From the NCBI GenBank assembly GCA_020091685.1, contig CM034610.1:29313673-29377672 (forward strand): 64,000 nucleotides of DNA, given 5' to 3'. A model generated the notes under the pieces. The model did not search any database. It worked only from the letters and a program-made list of their open reading frames with translations, and was not told the DNA's origin. Of this stretch, positions 46,884 to 58,853 are shown piece after piece (the first letter of the stretch is position 1; every line of letters begins with the position of its first letter). Origin of the DNA: Lutjanus erythropterus (Eukaryota > Chordata > Actinopteri > Lutjaniformes > Lutjanidae). A program made the position numbers and the translations under genes.

Positions 46884-48489
46884 GAATTTCCATCATTACA
46901 ATTGCACATAATCAGTTTGAGCAATCTAAAATATTCATAGAAATTCATTGAGCTCTAAATGAACAGTCATCAGTCTTTAGCAGAGGCTTTAGAGATGTGT
47001 AAATATACTGAGAACTTCACTTCCCATGGGGCAAGGAGCTGTAGCCACGGTAACCCTCCCCGAAACCCACCCACAACAGCAACGAAAGACCCTCTTCCAC
47101 GTACAGTAGCATCTCTGGATACGTCTTAATCAACAAATCCCCCACCCCGAATTAAAGAAACACAACACCGCAACATCAGAAGTCACATACAGCCGTGTGT
47201 ACCAGCAGTTTACAGAAAGCTCCACGGTTCACAAGTCGTGTCGTAGTAATCGACCTCGAGAACGCTCGAAGCCTGAAGTGTTGTGCAGTAGATGGGGAAA
47301 AACAAGAGCGTTCAAGAAACCTCAGCACGGTTCACACACAAACAACAGATTTACACTCGATATAATCCGGCAGAACACAGTTTGTAAAGGGCTAGAAGCG
47401 TTTTGCACGACACTTTTTTGATTCATCCGCTGACACAGTTTGAGGATGAGGAAGGTGAGCAAAATTTCCTCCGATTCTCTCTGCGCCTTGAATCTGAATC
47501 TGACCTTCAGACAAAAAAAAGGGCAGTCTTGTTCCAGTAAAAAGCCGCTCGCCTACTGGATATTACAGACACATCATCCAGAAATAAGTGTCTGTCGTTG
47601 GGCGCTCAGATAAACACAGAGGTTAAGAGGGGAATCATGATGGGATGTGACAATAATCACCCGCGAAGGACAGTTTCCACTCGGACGTCCTGCCCCTGTT
47701 AACCCCTAGTGCCAAGAGGTTTACTCAGCAGGTGAGCACGAGCCAGAAATAGACTCGGGAATTCCCTAAGTGCACGCAGACATGCAAACGACTGCTCGCA
47801 CAGAAAACACAAAGCCTGACATGTAGGAGAGGCCGAGGCAACAAAAGGAGCTTTTTCTCAATGCAGGTTTTGGAGGGAGATGAGTGTTTTATACTCGCTT
47901 CATTATCTCGCCAAGCAGAGAGGAACAGCAGGGTAAAGACAGCACTGCCCTCTGGATACACACACACACACACACACACATGCTCAGAGGAAAGAAGATG
48001 GCATGTGATGAGTGATTGGACTCGACTCTTTTCTCATTACAGCCTGTTGGAAACTGAATGAGAGTCAACTGTGAGCAGAAGTGTGAGAGCTGTCTGCTGA
48101 GCAGGAGAAACAAACAGCGAGTGAGGAGTTATCAGGTTCTGACCACTGATGAGTTACTATCTGACAAACAGCACTGTGAAGCACTTTAGTAAATGGTTTT
48201 TCCTCTTCACACAAACATATATTAATTAATATCAACATTAATAGATGGACACTGTAAATTCTCAAATAATAGTCAGAACTTGGCCTGTTGGTCGGTACAG
48301 AAACATGTTGCTGCCAGGCTAGAAAAGGAAAAACATGAAGAATTTATTGTTATAATAAGACATTTTCATGTTATTACAACATACAACATTACCGCGTATT
48401 TCTCATTATATCAATGAATTATTTATGTTTTTATAACAGGTACAGCTGGTATAAGTCTGTGTCATTGCAGCATCTGCTATCTACATTTT
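46884..48489. other. unique non-coding sequence, UTR-like on the minus strand
   Basis: No repeat was recognised until the (CA)n tract at 47957-47980. No coding frame was seen. Its relation to a transcript is speculative. Confidence 0.3.
47957..47980 (+). repeat. (CA)n microsatellite
   Basis: About 12 CA units. Confidence 0.9.
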
Positions 48490-48820
48490 AAAAGTCCTCC
48501 GACCTTCAAGCTGCAACCTGCACGCTGAAAACGGCAAATAAGCACCTGGGATGCTAATGCTACTAGCATAAACAGCAGCAATGTAGTGAATTTAACATGC
48601 AAATGTTCCAACAAAACAAGTTCCTGCTCGACACGATTTTGCAGCGGCAGCGTCGCTGCATCCTGGGCTTGGCGCCGCCCAAGATGTTTGTGATTGGTTT
48701 AAAGAAATGCAAACAAGGCAGGGAGTTTTTTCCCCCTTTAGCAGAATGTGCATGCGTGGAGCCGGACCTTTCTCCATGTGGAGAGAGGTCTGGCTATGTG
48801 AGACTACACATAACATAATG
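48490..48820 (+). repeat. interspersed repeat family E
   Basis: TTCCAACAAAACAAGTTCCTG, TCGACACGATTTTGCAGC, CCTGGGCTTGGCGCCGCCC and GGAGAGAGGTCTGGCTATG occur in an order that I recognise from a common fish repeat. The GC-rich open frames on both strands across it are not genes. Confidence 0.65.
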
Positions 48821-51089
48821 TGAAACATCTCATGTTACAATAATAACATATTGAATATCTTCTTGCGAGGTGAAAAACATCTTGTTATAACAAACTTTTC
48901 AAGTTATAACTGATCTGTGTATTTACTGTCTAGTGTGGCAGCAACACAGTGCTGTAGGTTGGTGCTGAATAAAGAGCAGAGGAAATACTCAGTGCATTGC
49001 ACCTTTCAGGACAACAGTCATGTTGTACTCACCACTCTTGCAATAACATACTTCATGCGAACACAAATTCATTCTATATACACGTTGTTAATTCTACAGA
49101 GGAGTATCAGGGCTAAGCATGAGGAAAAAAAATGTTAAGATGATTTTTTTAAAATGCATTTTGACAAAAAAAAAGTTAAAATGCTGACAATGAAGTCAGA
49201 AATTCATTTCAACGTCATTCTCTAAATTCAACTTATTCTGATTGCACAATAATGATGAATACAAGCCCTTCCTCCCTTCCTAGAAATGAAGAGGCTGAAG
49301 TTCACCACTACATCTATAATCCTACAACTTAAGTTGTAGCTGTGGTTAGCCATGAACACCAAGCTTTTCACACGCCAGCTAGTGGGCTAACGGCTAACAT
49401 CAGTACAGCTAATGCTAACAGCAGATTAGCACTGATTAAAATACATCTCTAGCCAAAAGAAAAACATGACATTAATGTTACATAACTTGCTCACGCATAA
49501 TAGAAGTCCCTCGTGTTTAGGTTGCATTGCATGTGAAGTCATGAATGCAGGAGAGAAAACTATTTAGATCAGACTTTTTTTTCTCACTTGCCTCTCAGGG
49601 TTTCTGTATGAGGTTTGATAGTCTCTGTATCTTTTATTTCTTTGTTCTCTTAAGTTCTCATCAAGCTGCTTCACCATCGTCTGCCATTTTTGTTTGTTTT
49701 TTTCCAGCTGTGAGCAGCTCCTCCTCTGTGGGTTTTGGGAATATTGTGTCTATTGGAAATAAACCTAGTTGGTAGGCAAATTAACATCAGAGTTTATATA
49801 ATTTCAATCACTTCTTAAGTGTGATCGCCTATTAAAAATAATGACAAAACACTTTTCAGTTAAAAAAAGGTAGTTGCTACAAAAAAGGCTGTATTGCCAA
49901 ACCTGGAATTACGTACTAATGTAACTACATAATTAAGATTCTTCATGTAATGGATTTTACCGTCAACGTCATATTATACAAACTGCAAATCTAGAAAGCT
50001 GCATATTAAACATATTAAATATATAAAACATTAAATAAAAATGTTATTCCCAAAGTTTTATAGATCATCTTTTTTGTTTAGTGTTATGAAATCTTGCAGC
50101 AGCAGCAGCAGTTACTGCAGATTTTATCCATCTGTGAGTGACTCCTGCTTCTCTACACGCAGCCTCGTGGGACAATAGTGTGAAATTAAACTCACAAATC
50201 AAGCTAATTTGGTATATTGATATCTTAAATATTTAATCTGGTCTTTTCCCAAAATCAAACCAATACAAAAATGTGTGTTCAGTACCAAACCTTGTTTGAA
50301 ATTACTCCGCACTGTTGGATTAAACTGTGACACAGCTACTGTTTCTCTCATTCAGATTTGACACTCTTTCATATTTAAGTAATATTATGCACCTGTTTTA
50401 CCTTAAAATAACAGCTAAAAATTGTTATGACTTTTAATATGGTGAATGGTGCCTCTCTCATTCCCATTCTGGACCCTTCATGTCTGCGTCTCGCACTACG
50501 TAACTTGGTTTGCAGGGTACTATCGGCACTAAGTCACACACCACAGAGTTTCAGGGTGGACAGATAGCTTTACTTGTTGCTAAAGTAACACCTAACTTCT
50601 GCTAATTGTAGCTGCTGTTAGCTACTTATCTCAGTTAGCCATGCAGCTAGCCGACTCTGGGGGAGTGTTGGTGTTTAGACTGTTAGCACAGGAGCTTTTG
50701 GGCCGTCGGGAGGAGGAGGTTTCCAGGCCTGGAACGGGCCTCAGCCTGTATAGTATGGACATGATCACAGAGGCAAAGAGACCAAAGTGTAACAGAAATA
50801 AATAGTAATGGAAATGAAGAAAACGTTAACTGAGGATGTTAAGGAGAATAAAAGAGGGTGACCAAGCAGTGGGCTGCTGGTATAAATTTGGTCATTGGTG
50901 AGAGCGTTGTGTAATAAAAAGCTGTCCGACAAATACCAAGCGTGCCTTCGTATTTTGATTATAACATCATAAAATGCAGCAATTGCACATGCACAGCTGT
51001 TCATATTTATAATAATTTTAGGGGTAATCTGACACCCCGGATGGGAAGTCATCCTAAGTGTCTGGAAAAGGGCAGGCACTTAAAAAAAA
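48821..51089. other. no identified gene
   Basis: GCTAAC/GCTAAT-rich patches occur at 49380-49435 and 50600-50660. Short frames have no domain. Confidence 0.4.
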
Positions 51090-51650
51090 ACAAAAAAAAA
51101 ACTTAGCAGGTGACTGGAAGAACCATCTGTCTATCATGGCTAACTGACTTCAACCAATCAGATCAAACTCTTGCCAAAGCCAGTCGGGAGAAGAGCGAAA
51201 AACACTTTTCCATTATCTACGCTAATCTCTTCAGGAGCCGCCATTGTTTGTTCGAGACGAGCTGTTTCCATGGACGCTTCTTGCTAGCGTCACACCTAAA
51301 ACCACGTCCGCAGCTGCCAGTAGTCCATCCAAGGACGCTGCTGGCTGCACCACTTTTGTTCCGATACAAGACAAACTTGAAGCCTGGCGAGATGGATTCT
51401 CGCTTGATCTCCCAAGGTAACTGCTAGGGCCTGTGGAGTTTTTGTCCACTAGTGGCAGTGCTGAGCGATATTTTTACAGCTGTTTTGTCTGTATCTTGTG
51501 TACATGCATGAGCACGCATGCGGACAAAAACGTGGTGGTAACATGCCATGAAGCCAAGCAATGTTCCAGCAAAGGCAGTGAAGAAGAAGACTGCGAGCTA
51601 GCAAACATGAACGTACATAAAAAAAACCTACAATGCAGGATTTGAAATAT
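51090..51650 (+). repeat. probable interspersed repeat family F
   Basis: The block from CTTAGCAGGTGACTGGAAG to CCTACAATGCAGGATTTG has the look of a fish repeat, with CAATCAGATC, TTTTTGTCCACTAGTGGCAG and AGCATGCGG-like motifs. Its GC-richer frames on both strands are incidental. No second copy is in the window to align. Confidence 0.4.
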
Positions 51651-52982
51651 TTAAAAATCAGCTCCTTAAACTGATGTTAGTGAAACTGAACACTTCCAGT
51701 AAATTTTTCACAATCAAAGCTTTCGCGAGAAGCTGAAATCAATGTTTGAATATATTTAAAAATAACTCAAATAAATGAAAAGAAAACATAGCTACTATTT
51801 GAGAATTTACAGTACTGTGATTTCATTTAAAAAAGTCAGAACCTCATAATCCCAAACTCTCTCAAAAGAAAAAAAAACAAAAAACACCTTTGCTGCAACT
51901 GAAACAATGTCCACATAAACGGCAACCTTTCACGGTCAAAGTGACGGTTTTCTTACAGTAACACACCTACAACGTGACTATGTGATATGGCTCCTCAGTA
52001 CAGTGCAAAACATCACAGCAACATGCAGTGTCAGTGTGTCCCAGAGAGGACCTGAAGGACGACAACAGTGTTCACAAAGACAGAGACGTGTTTAAAAGTA
52101 AATGTTCACCACAGAAATGCATTGTTAGGCACTTAAAAGACCCACAAATACTACACACACCTACATCACTGCTACGACACCATGCATTGTGAATGAAAGG
52201 GGTGAGCATCCCATTATCTTCATGTCAGTGTCTGGACACGTCCTCTCCTGGATGCTCATCAAGCAGCAGGAGGGCTGCACACACTGTCCCCCTCCTCAAA
52301 GACTCCCCGTCCCCTGAGCCTCCTGCTCTCCAGTCATATTCACTAAATTAGTGAAAATGATGCTGATTATGTGACGAACACAGAGGAGTCTGGTACACCA
52401 CTCATCATGAGCTCCTCAGGGTCTTTTCCAGAGGGAGAAAAAAAAAAAAAAAACAGCATGTAGGACAGGTCAGGACAGACCTGAGATGGGCGTCGCTGCA
52501 TCTAAACAAACTTTTCGCTCTGCAAAGGAAAAGTGTGACTTGAATTTGGCTAATTTCATAATCCAATAAAACAATAAGAGCAATTTGAGTTTCTCAAAAG
52601 TATATTTCCATCTTGGCACAGAAATGTGCTACTGAGGGAGCTGTAATGTCATCATTACAATGGCTGGCACTGAGTTTTGTTGACTGCCACAAACCCTCTG
52701 ACTCACCTTCATTACAAAGGAAGAGTTGCTGAAATGTGACTAAATGAGATGCACATAGGAGTGAAAACACACTTGACGCTTACTGAGTCCTTCCTCTGAT
52801 TGCTCTGTAGTCTCATAACAGTTGAGCAACCTGTGAATTCGGTGGAACCTCAGTCAAATTTCTCATTTCCTGTTTTCTGCCCTCCTGTGCCTGGCTTGTC
52901 TATGTAGAAAAGAAAACCCAAAATATTCATGTTGCTTGGGCACCTAAAAAATGGACATAAGCTGTATAAAGTCACATCTTAA
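51651..52982. other. no confirmed gene
   Basis: Mostly unique sequence with a poly(A) run near 52438-52454. A short coding-like tail at 52367-52422 (minus) was considered and rejected. Confidence 0.4.
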
Positions 52983-53640
52983 GTTAGCTAATGTCAGCAA
53001 ACTGCTAGCTAACTAGGTAGCTAATGAGTGATGTAGATTAGCTAGCTAGTTAGCATTTGTTTTGATACAGAGCAAAATGCTAGCTAACTATCTTAGAGCT
53101 ACAATGATAAGTCGATTACTAATCGACTATTAAATGAATCAGCATCTTTTCTGATAATCAATTAATCATTTTGAGCCCTTTTTAGACAAAAAAAATGCTC
53201 GAATTCTCTGATTTCTGCTTCTCAAATGTGAATATTTTCTGGTTTCTTTACTCCTTTCTGACAGTAAACTGACTATATTTGGGTTGTGGACAAAACAAGA
53301 CATGTGAGGACGTCACATCAGGCTTTGGACAATAGTGAGCAACATTTTCTGGACCAAAGAACTAATTGATTAATCGAGAAAAATGTTAATTGTAGCCCTA
53401 ATCTAACTAGCTAATGACTGATGTAGCTTAGGTAGCTAGTTGCATAGCATTTTGGTACAGAGCAAAACAGCTACTTAGCTAGCATTTGGAAAAGAGAAAA
53501 ACGGTAGATAATTAGCTAGCTAACAACTGATTAATGAGCCAGTTAGCTAGCGTTTTGATACAGAGCAAAACACAAAAAAATAGCTAGCTAATGAGTGATG
53601 TAGATTTGCTAGCTAGTTAGAACTGTTATTGGAGCACAGA
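52983..53640 (+). repeat. degenerate GCTAGC-rich tandem array, interrupted by a MITE
   Basis: Units contain GCTAGCTAGTTAGCATTT, TTTTGATACAGAGCAAAA and GCTAATGAGTGATGTAGATT. The GATACAGAGCAAAA/GGTACAGAGCAAAA anchor recurs at 53064, 53454 and 53557, which is a spacing of about 83 (after removing the insertion) and 103 bases. A family A MITE interrupts the array. Confidence 0.8.
53094..53400 (-). mobile_element. MITE family A copy inserted in the tandem array
   Basis: It begins TAGAGCTACAATGATAAGTC and ends ATGTTAATTGTAGCCCTA, with internal TTCTGGTTTCTTTACTCC. Reverse orientation. Flanks AACTATCT and ATCTAACT agree at six of eight positions. Confidence 0.8.
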
Positions 53641-54062
53641 ACAAAAAGGGGCGTGGCTTAGAAAGGGTCAGTTGCATCCACCACGTGTCACGTACTTTTA
53701 TCAGAGTGAAACGTTTGGTAACCGTGATGGGAGGAACTGAAGGAGGGTGACAGTTTAGTGAGAGAAGAGAGAGAAGAGGAAGCTTCATGAGACGTTTGTC
53801 TGCTTGTAACACTTTGAGGAGCTTTCAGGAGTCACCTGGAGGACAGTGAGCTAAAGGCTGCGGGAACTGAGCCCAGCAGGCAGCAGTTTATGGTGTGAAG
53901 GGTGAGAGGAAAGTTTACCCGTCTGCTGCAAAACAGGAAACTCACCGGTGAACATGTCTGAAAGACGGAGCAGACTGTACTCTACTGAGGACACAATAGC
54001 AGAATATTAATAAATGTTAATGAATGTACTGAACATCAGAGAGTACAACCTGGTGTCTTTTG
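53641..54062. other. no identified gene
   Basis: A minus-strand frame 53609-53812 is unrecognised and starts within the array. Confidence 0.4.
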
Positions 54063-54633
54063 TTAAAGGCTCAATCTATAATTATTTTGTTTTACAAATA
54101 TACTTGCTGCATGTTTGACCAACTTAAAGCCACCATTTTTATTTGCTCTTATTTGCTCTTATCTTTCAAATAATTCTGAAGGGAAAGTTGAGAAGTCGAC
54201 ACACAGACCAAGGGATCCAAGCCACATTTGGAGGTGGTTTGAAATACGATTGCAAAGTGTCTTCAATGCCATCCAATCCAAGTGCTGCATCAGAGCAGCT
54301 GCTGGCAGGACAGTGTGGAGGACAATGGAGGAGCATTTAGCAGCTAATGAAACAGATAATTTCCTCAGTAGTTGGTGGAGACCAAACCGAGCTAAAAGAA
54401 ATGTGAATACTGGATTTATTTCTGTCGGGTAGCCAGAAACATGACCCAAAACAATGCTAATCTTGCTCTGGATCTGTAGAGGGCATGTCAATAGGCTAAC
54501 AGGACAATTTTGTAAGGCGATATGCGATATGTTACTGTAACACTTGACTGTTTTGCAGAAACAAAAGAAAGAAGGACAGATTTTTTTTTTTAAAACCTTT
54601 GGGATGAATTTACATCACAGATTGAGCCTTTAA
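54063..54633. mobile_element. TTAA-bounded MITE with 15-bp inverted ends
   Basis: TTAAAGGCTCAATCT (54063-54077) is exactly inverted as AGATTGAGCCTTTAA (54619-54633). TTAA at both ends suggests a piggyBac- or Kolobok-type target duplication. Overlapping frames on both strands inside show no transposase motif. Confidence 0.8.
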
Positions 54634-55792
54634 GCAACAACGAAACAACTTCAACACATCTAAAGCGACTGAAACTCGGCCAGAATGGACAAAAGACAAA
54701 CACAAAACGCAGAAAACGTCAAGTGATAATCCAGCAACAAAATATTTATAGGCAAGAAGATGATGTGAGTTATCCAATTGTAACAATACCCTGCCATCTA
54801 CAGTATTTCAAGTTTCCCGTTTTGTCATTAGAGTAGTACTTGCATAACAAACTAAAGGCCTGACGCTTTCCACCATCAGAAACCACAGCGAGAAAAAAAA
54901 AAAAAGCAAAGAACCAAGGCAACGACAGAGATGAACGTGAAGAAGAAAAATACCGACAGTCTGAAGCTCCATCTATGACGAGAAACACAAACAGGAAGTG
55001 GGATCACGATGCCATGCAGAGGGTGAGGAGGGCGATACGATGGGAGAGGCAGAGATCCCTGCATCATCCTGATTAAAACATCTTATTTTCCTTTAGTTGT
55101 TTTCTAACAGAGAGGCACATAGAAGGCTTGCAAGTTACAGTTCAAAAGCATTTACGTGTTTGAGCCGAGAAGAAGACGACAGGAACGTACACAGCCCACA
55201 CAAACACACGAGAAGAGTCTCTAATGGATCGGTCAAGTCTTCAGAGGGAAAACAGCAGTTGTAATAAATAAGAAAAACTGCAGTAAATATGTCCGGGGGA
55301 AAATAAAAACCTGGATCTAAATAATAGCAACAATAATTAATATAATATTAATAATAATAATATTAGTAATAATATCCAGTTCTTTTCATGTTGAACATGG
55401 AGTGGAGAGGGTTGTGATTGGCTCAGTACACACAACAAGGAGAAAATGGGCAGTCTTCTCCCGCAACTGACCACAATGTCAACACACACCTCACGCTAAA
55501 ATGTGTGTGTGTGTATTGTGAAGGGCTGCATGATCGATCGGATTCAAATCGTGATTTTGCCTCGTACCTCGATGCAGTCTCATTATATTTGTGTGTTTGT
55601 ATCAGCAGGGTGGTCTGCTGCATCAAACCAAGCGCTTCCGATTTATCCTAAAGTTGCAGATACAAAACGTGATGGACTTTCTATGTCACGGAAAATAAAC
55701 AGAAAGTAACGTCTGTGTGAATGAGACAGAATCAGCGGTTCATCCTTCACAAATATGTCATGAGTGTAACACCATGAACGCCTTCAAGGAGA
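54634..55792. other. unique non-coding sequence downstream of map2k6
   Basis: There is a short (GT)n at about 55502-55515 and an imperfect AAT/ATT run at about 55333-55375. It could be distal 3'UTR of map2k6, but this is only inference. Confidence 0.3.
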
Positions 55793-56250
55793 CACGAGCT
55801 GTTTCCATCCAAATGTTTCACAAATTTAACCCAATTTTAAGTAAAACGGTAAAAGAAAATGTGAGTTAATGCTTGTTTCCATCCACCACCTTTATGTGAT
55901 CACTAGGAGTTGGTTTATTGAGATCAGCAGTTGGTGGCGCCATTTCTTCAGCTGGAAAACCATTGGACCATTGCAGCAAAAGAGGATGCCACAAGATGAT
56001 GAAATTAAAGGAGGGCCAGTTGAACCAGTCAATTGAAACATGTGAGTTAAATGTTCTCTGCAACAGAACTTAGTCAGAAAAAGTGTTTCCATCTCCCTGT
56101 AAGTGCACTAACTCTTTTTTGAAAAGAGCAAAAACAACCTCAAGCAACCCTAAAAACCTTTTTGCGAAGTTGAGGACGGTTTTTCCAAATTTTGCCATTT
56201 CCATCAACTTTTTTCTTCAAAATGCACGTAAAAATATGTTGATGTTTAGC
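55793..56250. repeat. interspersed repeat with TTTCCATC motifs
   Basis: GCTGTTTCCATCCAAATG, GCTTGTTTCCATCCACC, GTGTTTCCATCTCCC and CATTTCCATCAAC recur through the block. I associate this with a known fish repeat type. The ends are unresolved. Confidence 0.4.
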
Positions 56251-56579
56251 CCTAATTGTACACTTCAGCATGTCTTGTCCCTCTCTAGACAGCAGGGTTT
56301 TCGTGTTGCCTTCACGTGTGACCATTCTGAACAGCTATAAACACTTTTGTCTTCAGTTATCGCCAGATGAAAAATTGTTCAAACTAGTTTGTTTAAACCA
56401 CACCCCTCAGGCCTCTGTGAACAAAAAAAATAAAAAAAATCAGGTCCAGACAAACAAAACCTGATCATTATTAGTGTTAGACAGAATCAAGGAAATAGAT
56501 TTTTCTAAAGTTAACAATCTCAAACAAAACAGAGATGCAATACAAAGGAAACCAAAGCTTTGAAAACTACCCGAAAATC

Positions 56580-57170
56580 AATGACTGCCCATTGTTCCGA
56601 AAACCCAACAGTCCAAAAAAGTGTTGCATTGGACCGAAAGGCATTTGTTCGTCAGTCCGTTATCCCCAAAACAAACGCCCATCGCTACAAAAATTGCACG
56701 CTCTTCTGGCAGTTGCTAAGGTTAGCGGTTTCTTGTTGAGCCAATAAATGTCACATCATCATGATTTTAATAGTGTTTTCTTCAGTGAACATGAACGTTT
56801 TAATGCAAAACTGATCATTTCCACTAACCATTTCATATATCGCAATTTCAGTCAAAATAATCACAGTGTGACTATTTTACCAAATTGTGCAGCCCTACTG
56901 CGCAAACTTGTCCCTGTAGTCACTACAGTTCTGGATCTAGTGCGCATGTAATGTATAAAAAGAACTAAGAGGCGTCTGTGGTGTCCACAGTCATCTGTGT
57001 ATGCGTCCATTTAGGAGTATAATCCAGCCCTGGGTGTGTTACTGCAGGGAGAGTGTGTACTTTTGGAGCAATGGGCATTTGTTTTCGGGATAACAAGCTG
57101 GAGGACAAATGGGCTCTAAATTTTTTTTACTATTGGGGTTTTGGAATAATGGGCTTTTCATGTCACTGGA
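56580..57170. repeat. pair of divergent inverted repeats (about 130 bp each)
   Basis: The plus-strand segment 56580-56722 (GCCCATTGTTCCGAAAACCC, CGTTATCCCCAAAACAAACG) is similar to the reverse complement of 57047-57155 (GCCCATTATTCCAAAACCCC, TGTTATCCCGAAAACAAATG). Between them lies a family B right-end fragment (about 56750-56896). Confidence 0.7.
56750..56896 (+). mobile_element. MITE family B, right-end fragment
   Basis: TTCTTCAGTGAACATGAACG, CAGTCAAAATAATCACAGTG and AATTGTGCAGCCCTA match the right half of the copy at 1119-1462. Confidence 0.7.
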
Positions 57171-57469
57171 AAATCTCTGCTTGTGAGCCACAAACCACTT
57201 GAAGGCATTGATGTGACTCCACTGAAAAGAATCGATTTCTGTCCAAAACTTTGGACAGAAATAGGAAACAAAGTCAAATAAATAATGAGCCAGAACCGAG
57301 GAAATTAATGCCTCAAACCAGAGTTCTGACAAAGACTCTACCAACACTTGAAAAAAAGCCTCACGTTCTTTAGTGAGGAACAGTTTAAGATCTAAACACT
57401 GAGCCGTGTGAGACAAAATACATCCTGCACCGAAATGCAACAACCAAGTACCACACGTTGGTACCAAGC

Positions 57470-57761
57470 AGAGCTGCAGTGATTCAAGAAAATTAAATTA
57501 TTTCAGTCACTTTTCAAGCAAAAATGTCAAACATTTGCAGGTTCCAGCTCCTTAAATGTGAGGTTTTTCTTCTTTGTTATTTGTGACATTAAATGAAGAG
57601 TTTTGGGATTTTCGACTGTTGTTTGAACAAAAGAAGCTATTTGAGGACGTCACTTTGGGCTCTGGGAAATTGTTATTAGCATTTTTTCACAATTTTTTGC
57701 CACTTCATGAAAATAATCAGCAGATAAATCAATAATGAAAATAATCTTTAGTTGCACATGT
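57470..57761 (-). mobile_element. MITE family A-type copy, reverse
   Basis: It starts AGAGCTGCAGTGATTCAAG and ends near AAATAATCTTTAGTTGCAC, with internal TTTTCAAGCAAAAATGTCAA. This internal motif marks a related subfamily. Confidence 0.65.
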
Positions 57762-57879
57762 AGTACCAAGGCCACGAAAACAATCCGAAAATCCTGCCGC
57801 CCGTCCACAAAATAACGTAAATAACAGGAACTTCACTCAAACATCACTGCATCTGACAATGAGACTGCAGAGGAAATGC

Positions 57880-57921
57880 AAAAATAGCTATTCTAATTTT
57901 ATCCAAAATCATGCAGCCCTA
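57880..57921 (+). mobile_element. MITE family B, terminal scrap
   Basis: Only the terminal AAAATCATGCAGCCCTA and a little flank remain. Confidence 0.4.
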
Positions 57922-57924
57922 CAA

Positions 57925-57992
57925 ACACACACACACACACACGCACACACATCATGCACCAGCTCACACACACACACACAAACACACTCACA
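57925..57992 (+). repeat. (CA)n microsatellite, interrupted
   Basis: Two CA runs separated by CATCATGCACCAGCT. Confidence 0.85.
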
Positions 57993-58288
57993 GGCAGCCA
58001 GAGCCCAAAAAACGTGTAGTAGACCTCTGCTGTAATCAAGGGAAAGCAGTTGAAGTGCAGTACCTATTTGTGACCACTATGGGGGCCTTAAAGTGAGGCC
58101 GTACGTCTGCATCTGATGGTCTTCAACCAATCGGACTCTACAACTGCTCCTCACTGGCCATCTGAGCCCGTGTTTCACCCAGAGATATATTCTGTACATG
58201 CAGTCAATTAATAAACCGATGCAACACTTTTGCTTTGAGTATACAAACATTTAGATTATACATAGATAGCATTATATCATTCTTTTTT

Positions 58289-58294
58289 TTTAAT
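58289..58294 (-). promoter_or_regulatory. candidate poly(A) signal ATTAAA for map2k6
   Basis: The minus strand reads ATTAAA here, about 480 bases past the stop codon. It is the first AATAAA/ATTAAA hexamer that I find downstream of the stop. A hexamer alone is weak evidence. Confidence 0.35.
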
Positions 58295-58772
58295 ATAATC
58301 TGCACCTCTTTTCACTTCAGCAAAAAGAAAAAAAAATAACCTTGAGTTTGACCATGTGATGCTCGAGCTCCACACACAGTCAGCTGACTAATGTTTGAGT
58401 AGTAGGCGGTGCACAGAGGTGGGACAGATCGAACCAAAGAGGGAGTTTTTGCATACAGACATCTTTAAATTATTCCAGATTTAAGTGTGAGGCACCCGTC
58501 TCCCCCACCCCTCCCATGTCAGGTAATGTACGGAGGCCAGGCGGGGGGGCGGGGACGAACTCCTCCTTCCGCTTTCGTCAGCTTCTCCCCCGGTGCTCCT
58601 CCGGCCCGTGTGATTCTGCAGGGAGGGACGGAGGGGTTGAAGAGTACGGCGAGGCGAGGAGGGGAGGAAGGAGGGGGTCCTGGGCTGCGATTTGGTGCTT
58701 TTTGTTTGTTGTAAATTTTTCTTTTCTTCTTTTTGAACGGATCTTCCCTCCCTCCTGTGCAGGTGTGGCAGC
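58295..58772 (-). other. map2k6: probable map2k6 3' untranslated region
   Basis: The sequence immediately after the TGA, read leftward, has no further long frame. It is C/T-rich on the mRNA strand around 58500-58690, where the plus strand shows long G runs such as GGGGGGGCGGGG. It leads to a candidate poly(A) signal. The extent is inferred; longer 3'UTR forms reaching further left are possible because unique UTR-like sequence also occurs at 54640-55400 and 46880-47950. Confidence 0.55.
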
Positions 58773-58853
58773 TCAGTCGCCCCCCAGGATGACTTTCACA
58801 AAGCTAGCCACGTCGGTTTCTTTGGCCTCGTGGGAGGTGAAGAAGGGATGTTG
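58773..58853 (-). CDS. map2k6: map2k6 terminal coding exon with stop codon
   Basis: After a TTTCCTCCTCAG acceptor, 26 codons and a TGA stop (58773-58775) read QHPFFTSHEAKETDVASFV and end KVILGGD. The HPFF motif closes the kinase domain. The following tail, TDVASFVK-ILG-D, is characteristic of MAP2K6; MAP2K3 ends in EILGEDS as I recall. In fish and mammals this C-terminal region includes the docking site for upstream MAP3Ks (the DVD region), which is family knowledge and not shown by this sequence alone. The preceding intron is 246 bases (58854-59099). The exon is intact, with no frameshift. Confidence 0.96.
   Translation of the reverse strand, partial: QHPFFTSHEAKETDVASFVKVILGGD

Noticed and set aside
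48592-48828. GC-rich frames on both strands as small genes
   Set aside because: They lie within an interspersed repeat that I recognise from other fish sequence.
52367-52422. Possible terminal exon on the minus strand reading DPEELMMSGVPDSSVFVT and a TAA, after an AAAAG acceptor behind a poly(T) run
   Set aside because: The peptide is short, no upstream partner exon was found before map2k6, and its phase does not fit any map2k6 exon end. A poly(A/T) tract gives acceptor-like context by chance.
57039-57467. 142-codon minus-strand frame as a gene
   Set aside because: It overlaps one arm of an inverted DNA repeat, and part of its peptide parallels the frame at 56535-56747 because of that repeat. 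No splice context or known domain.
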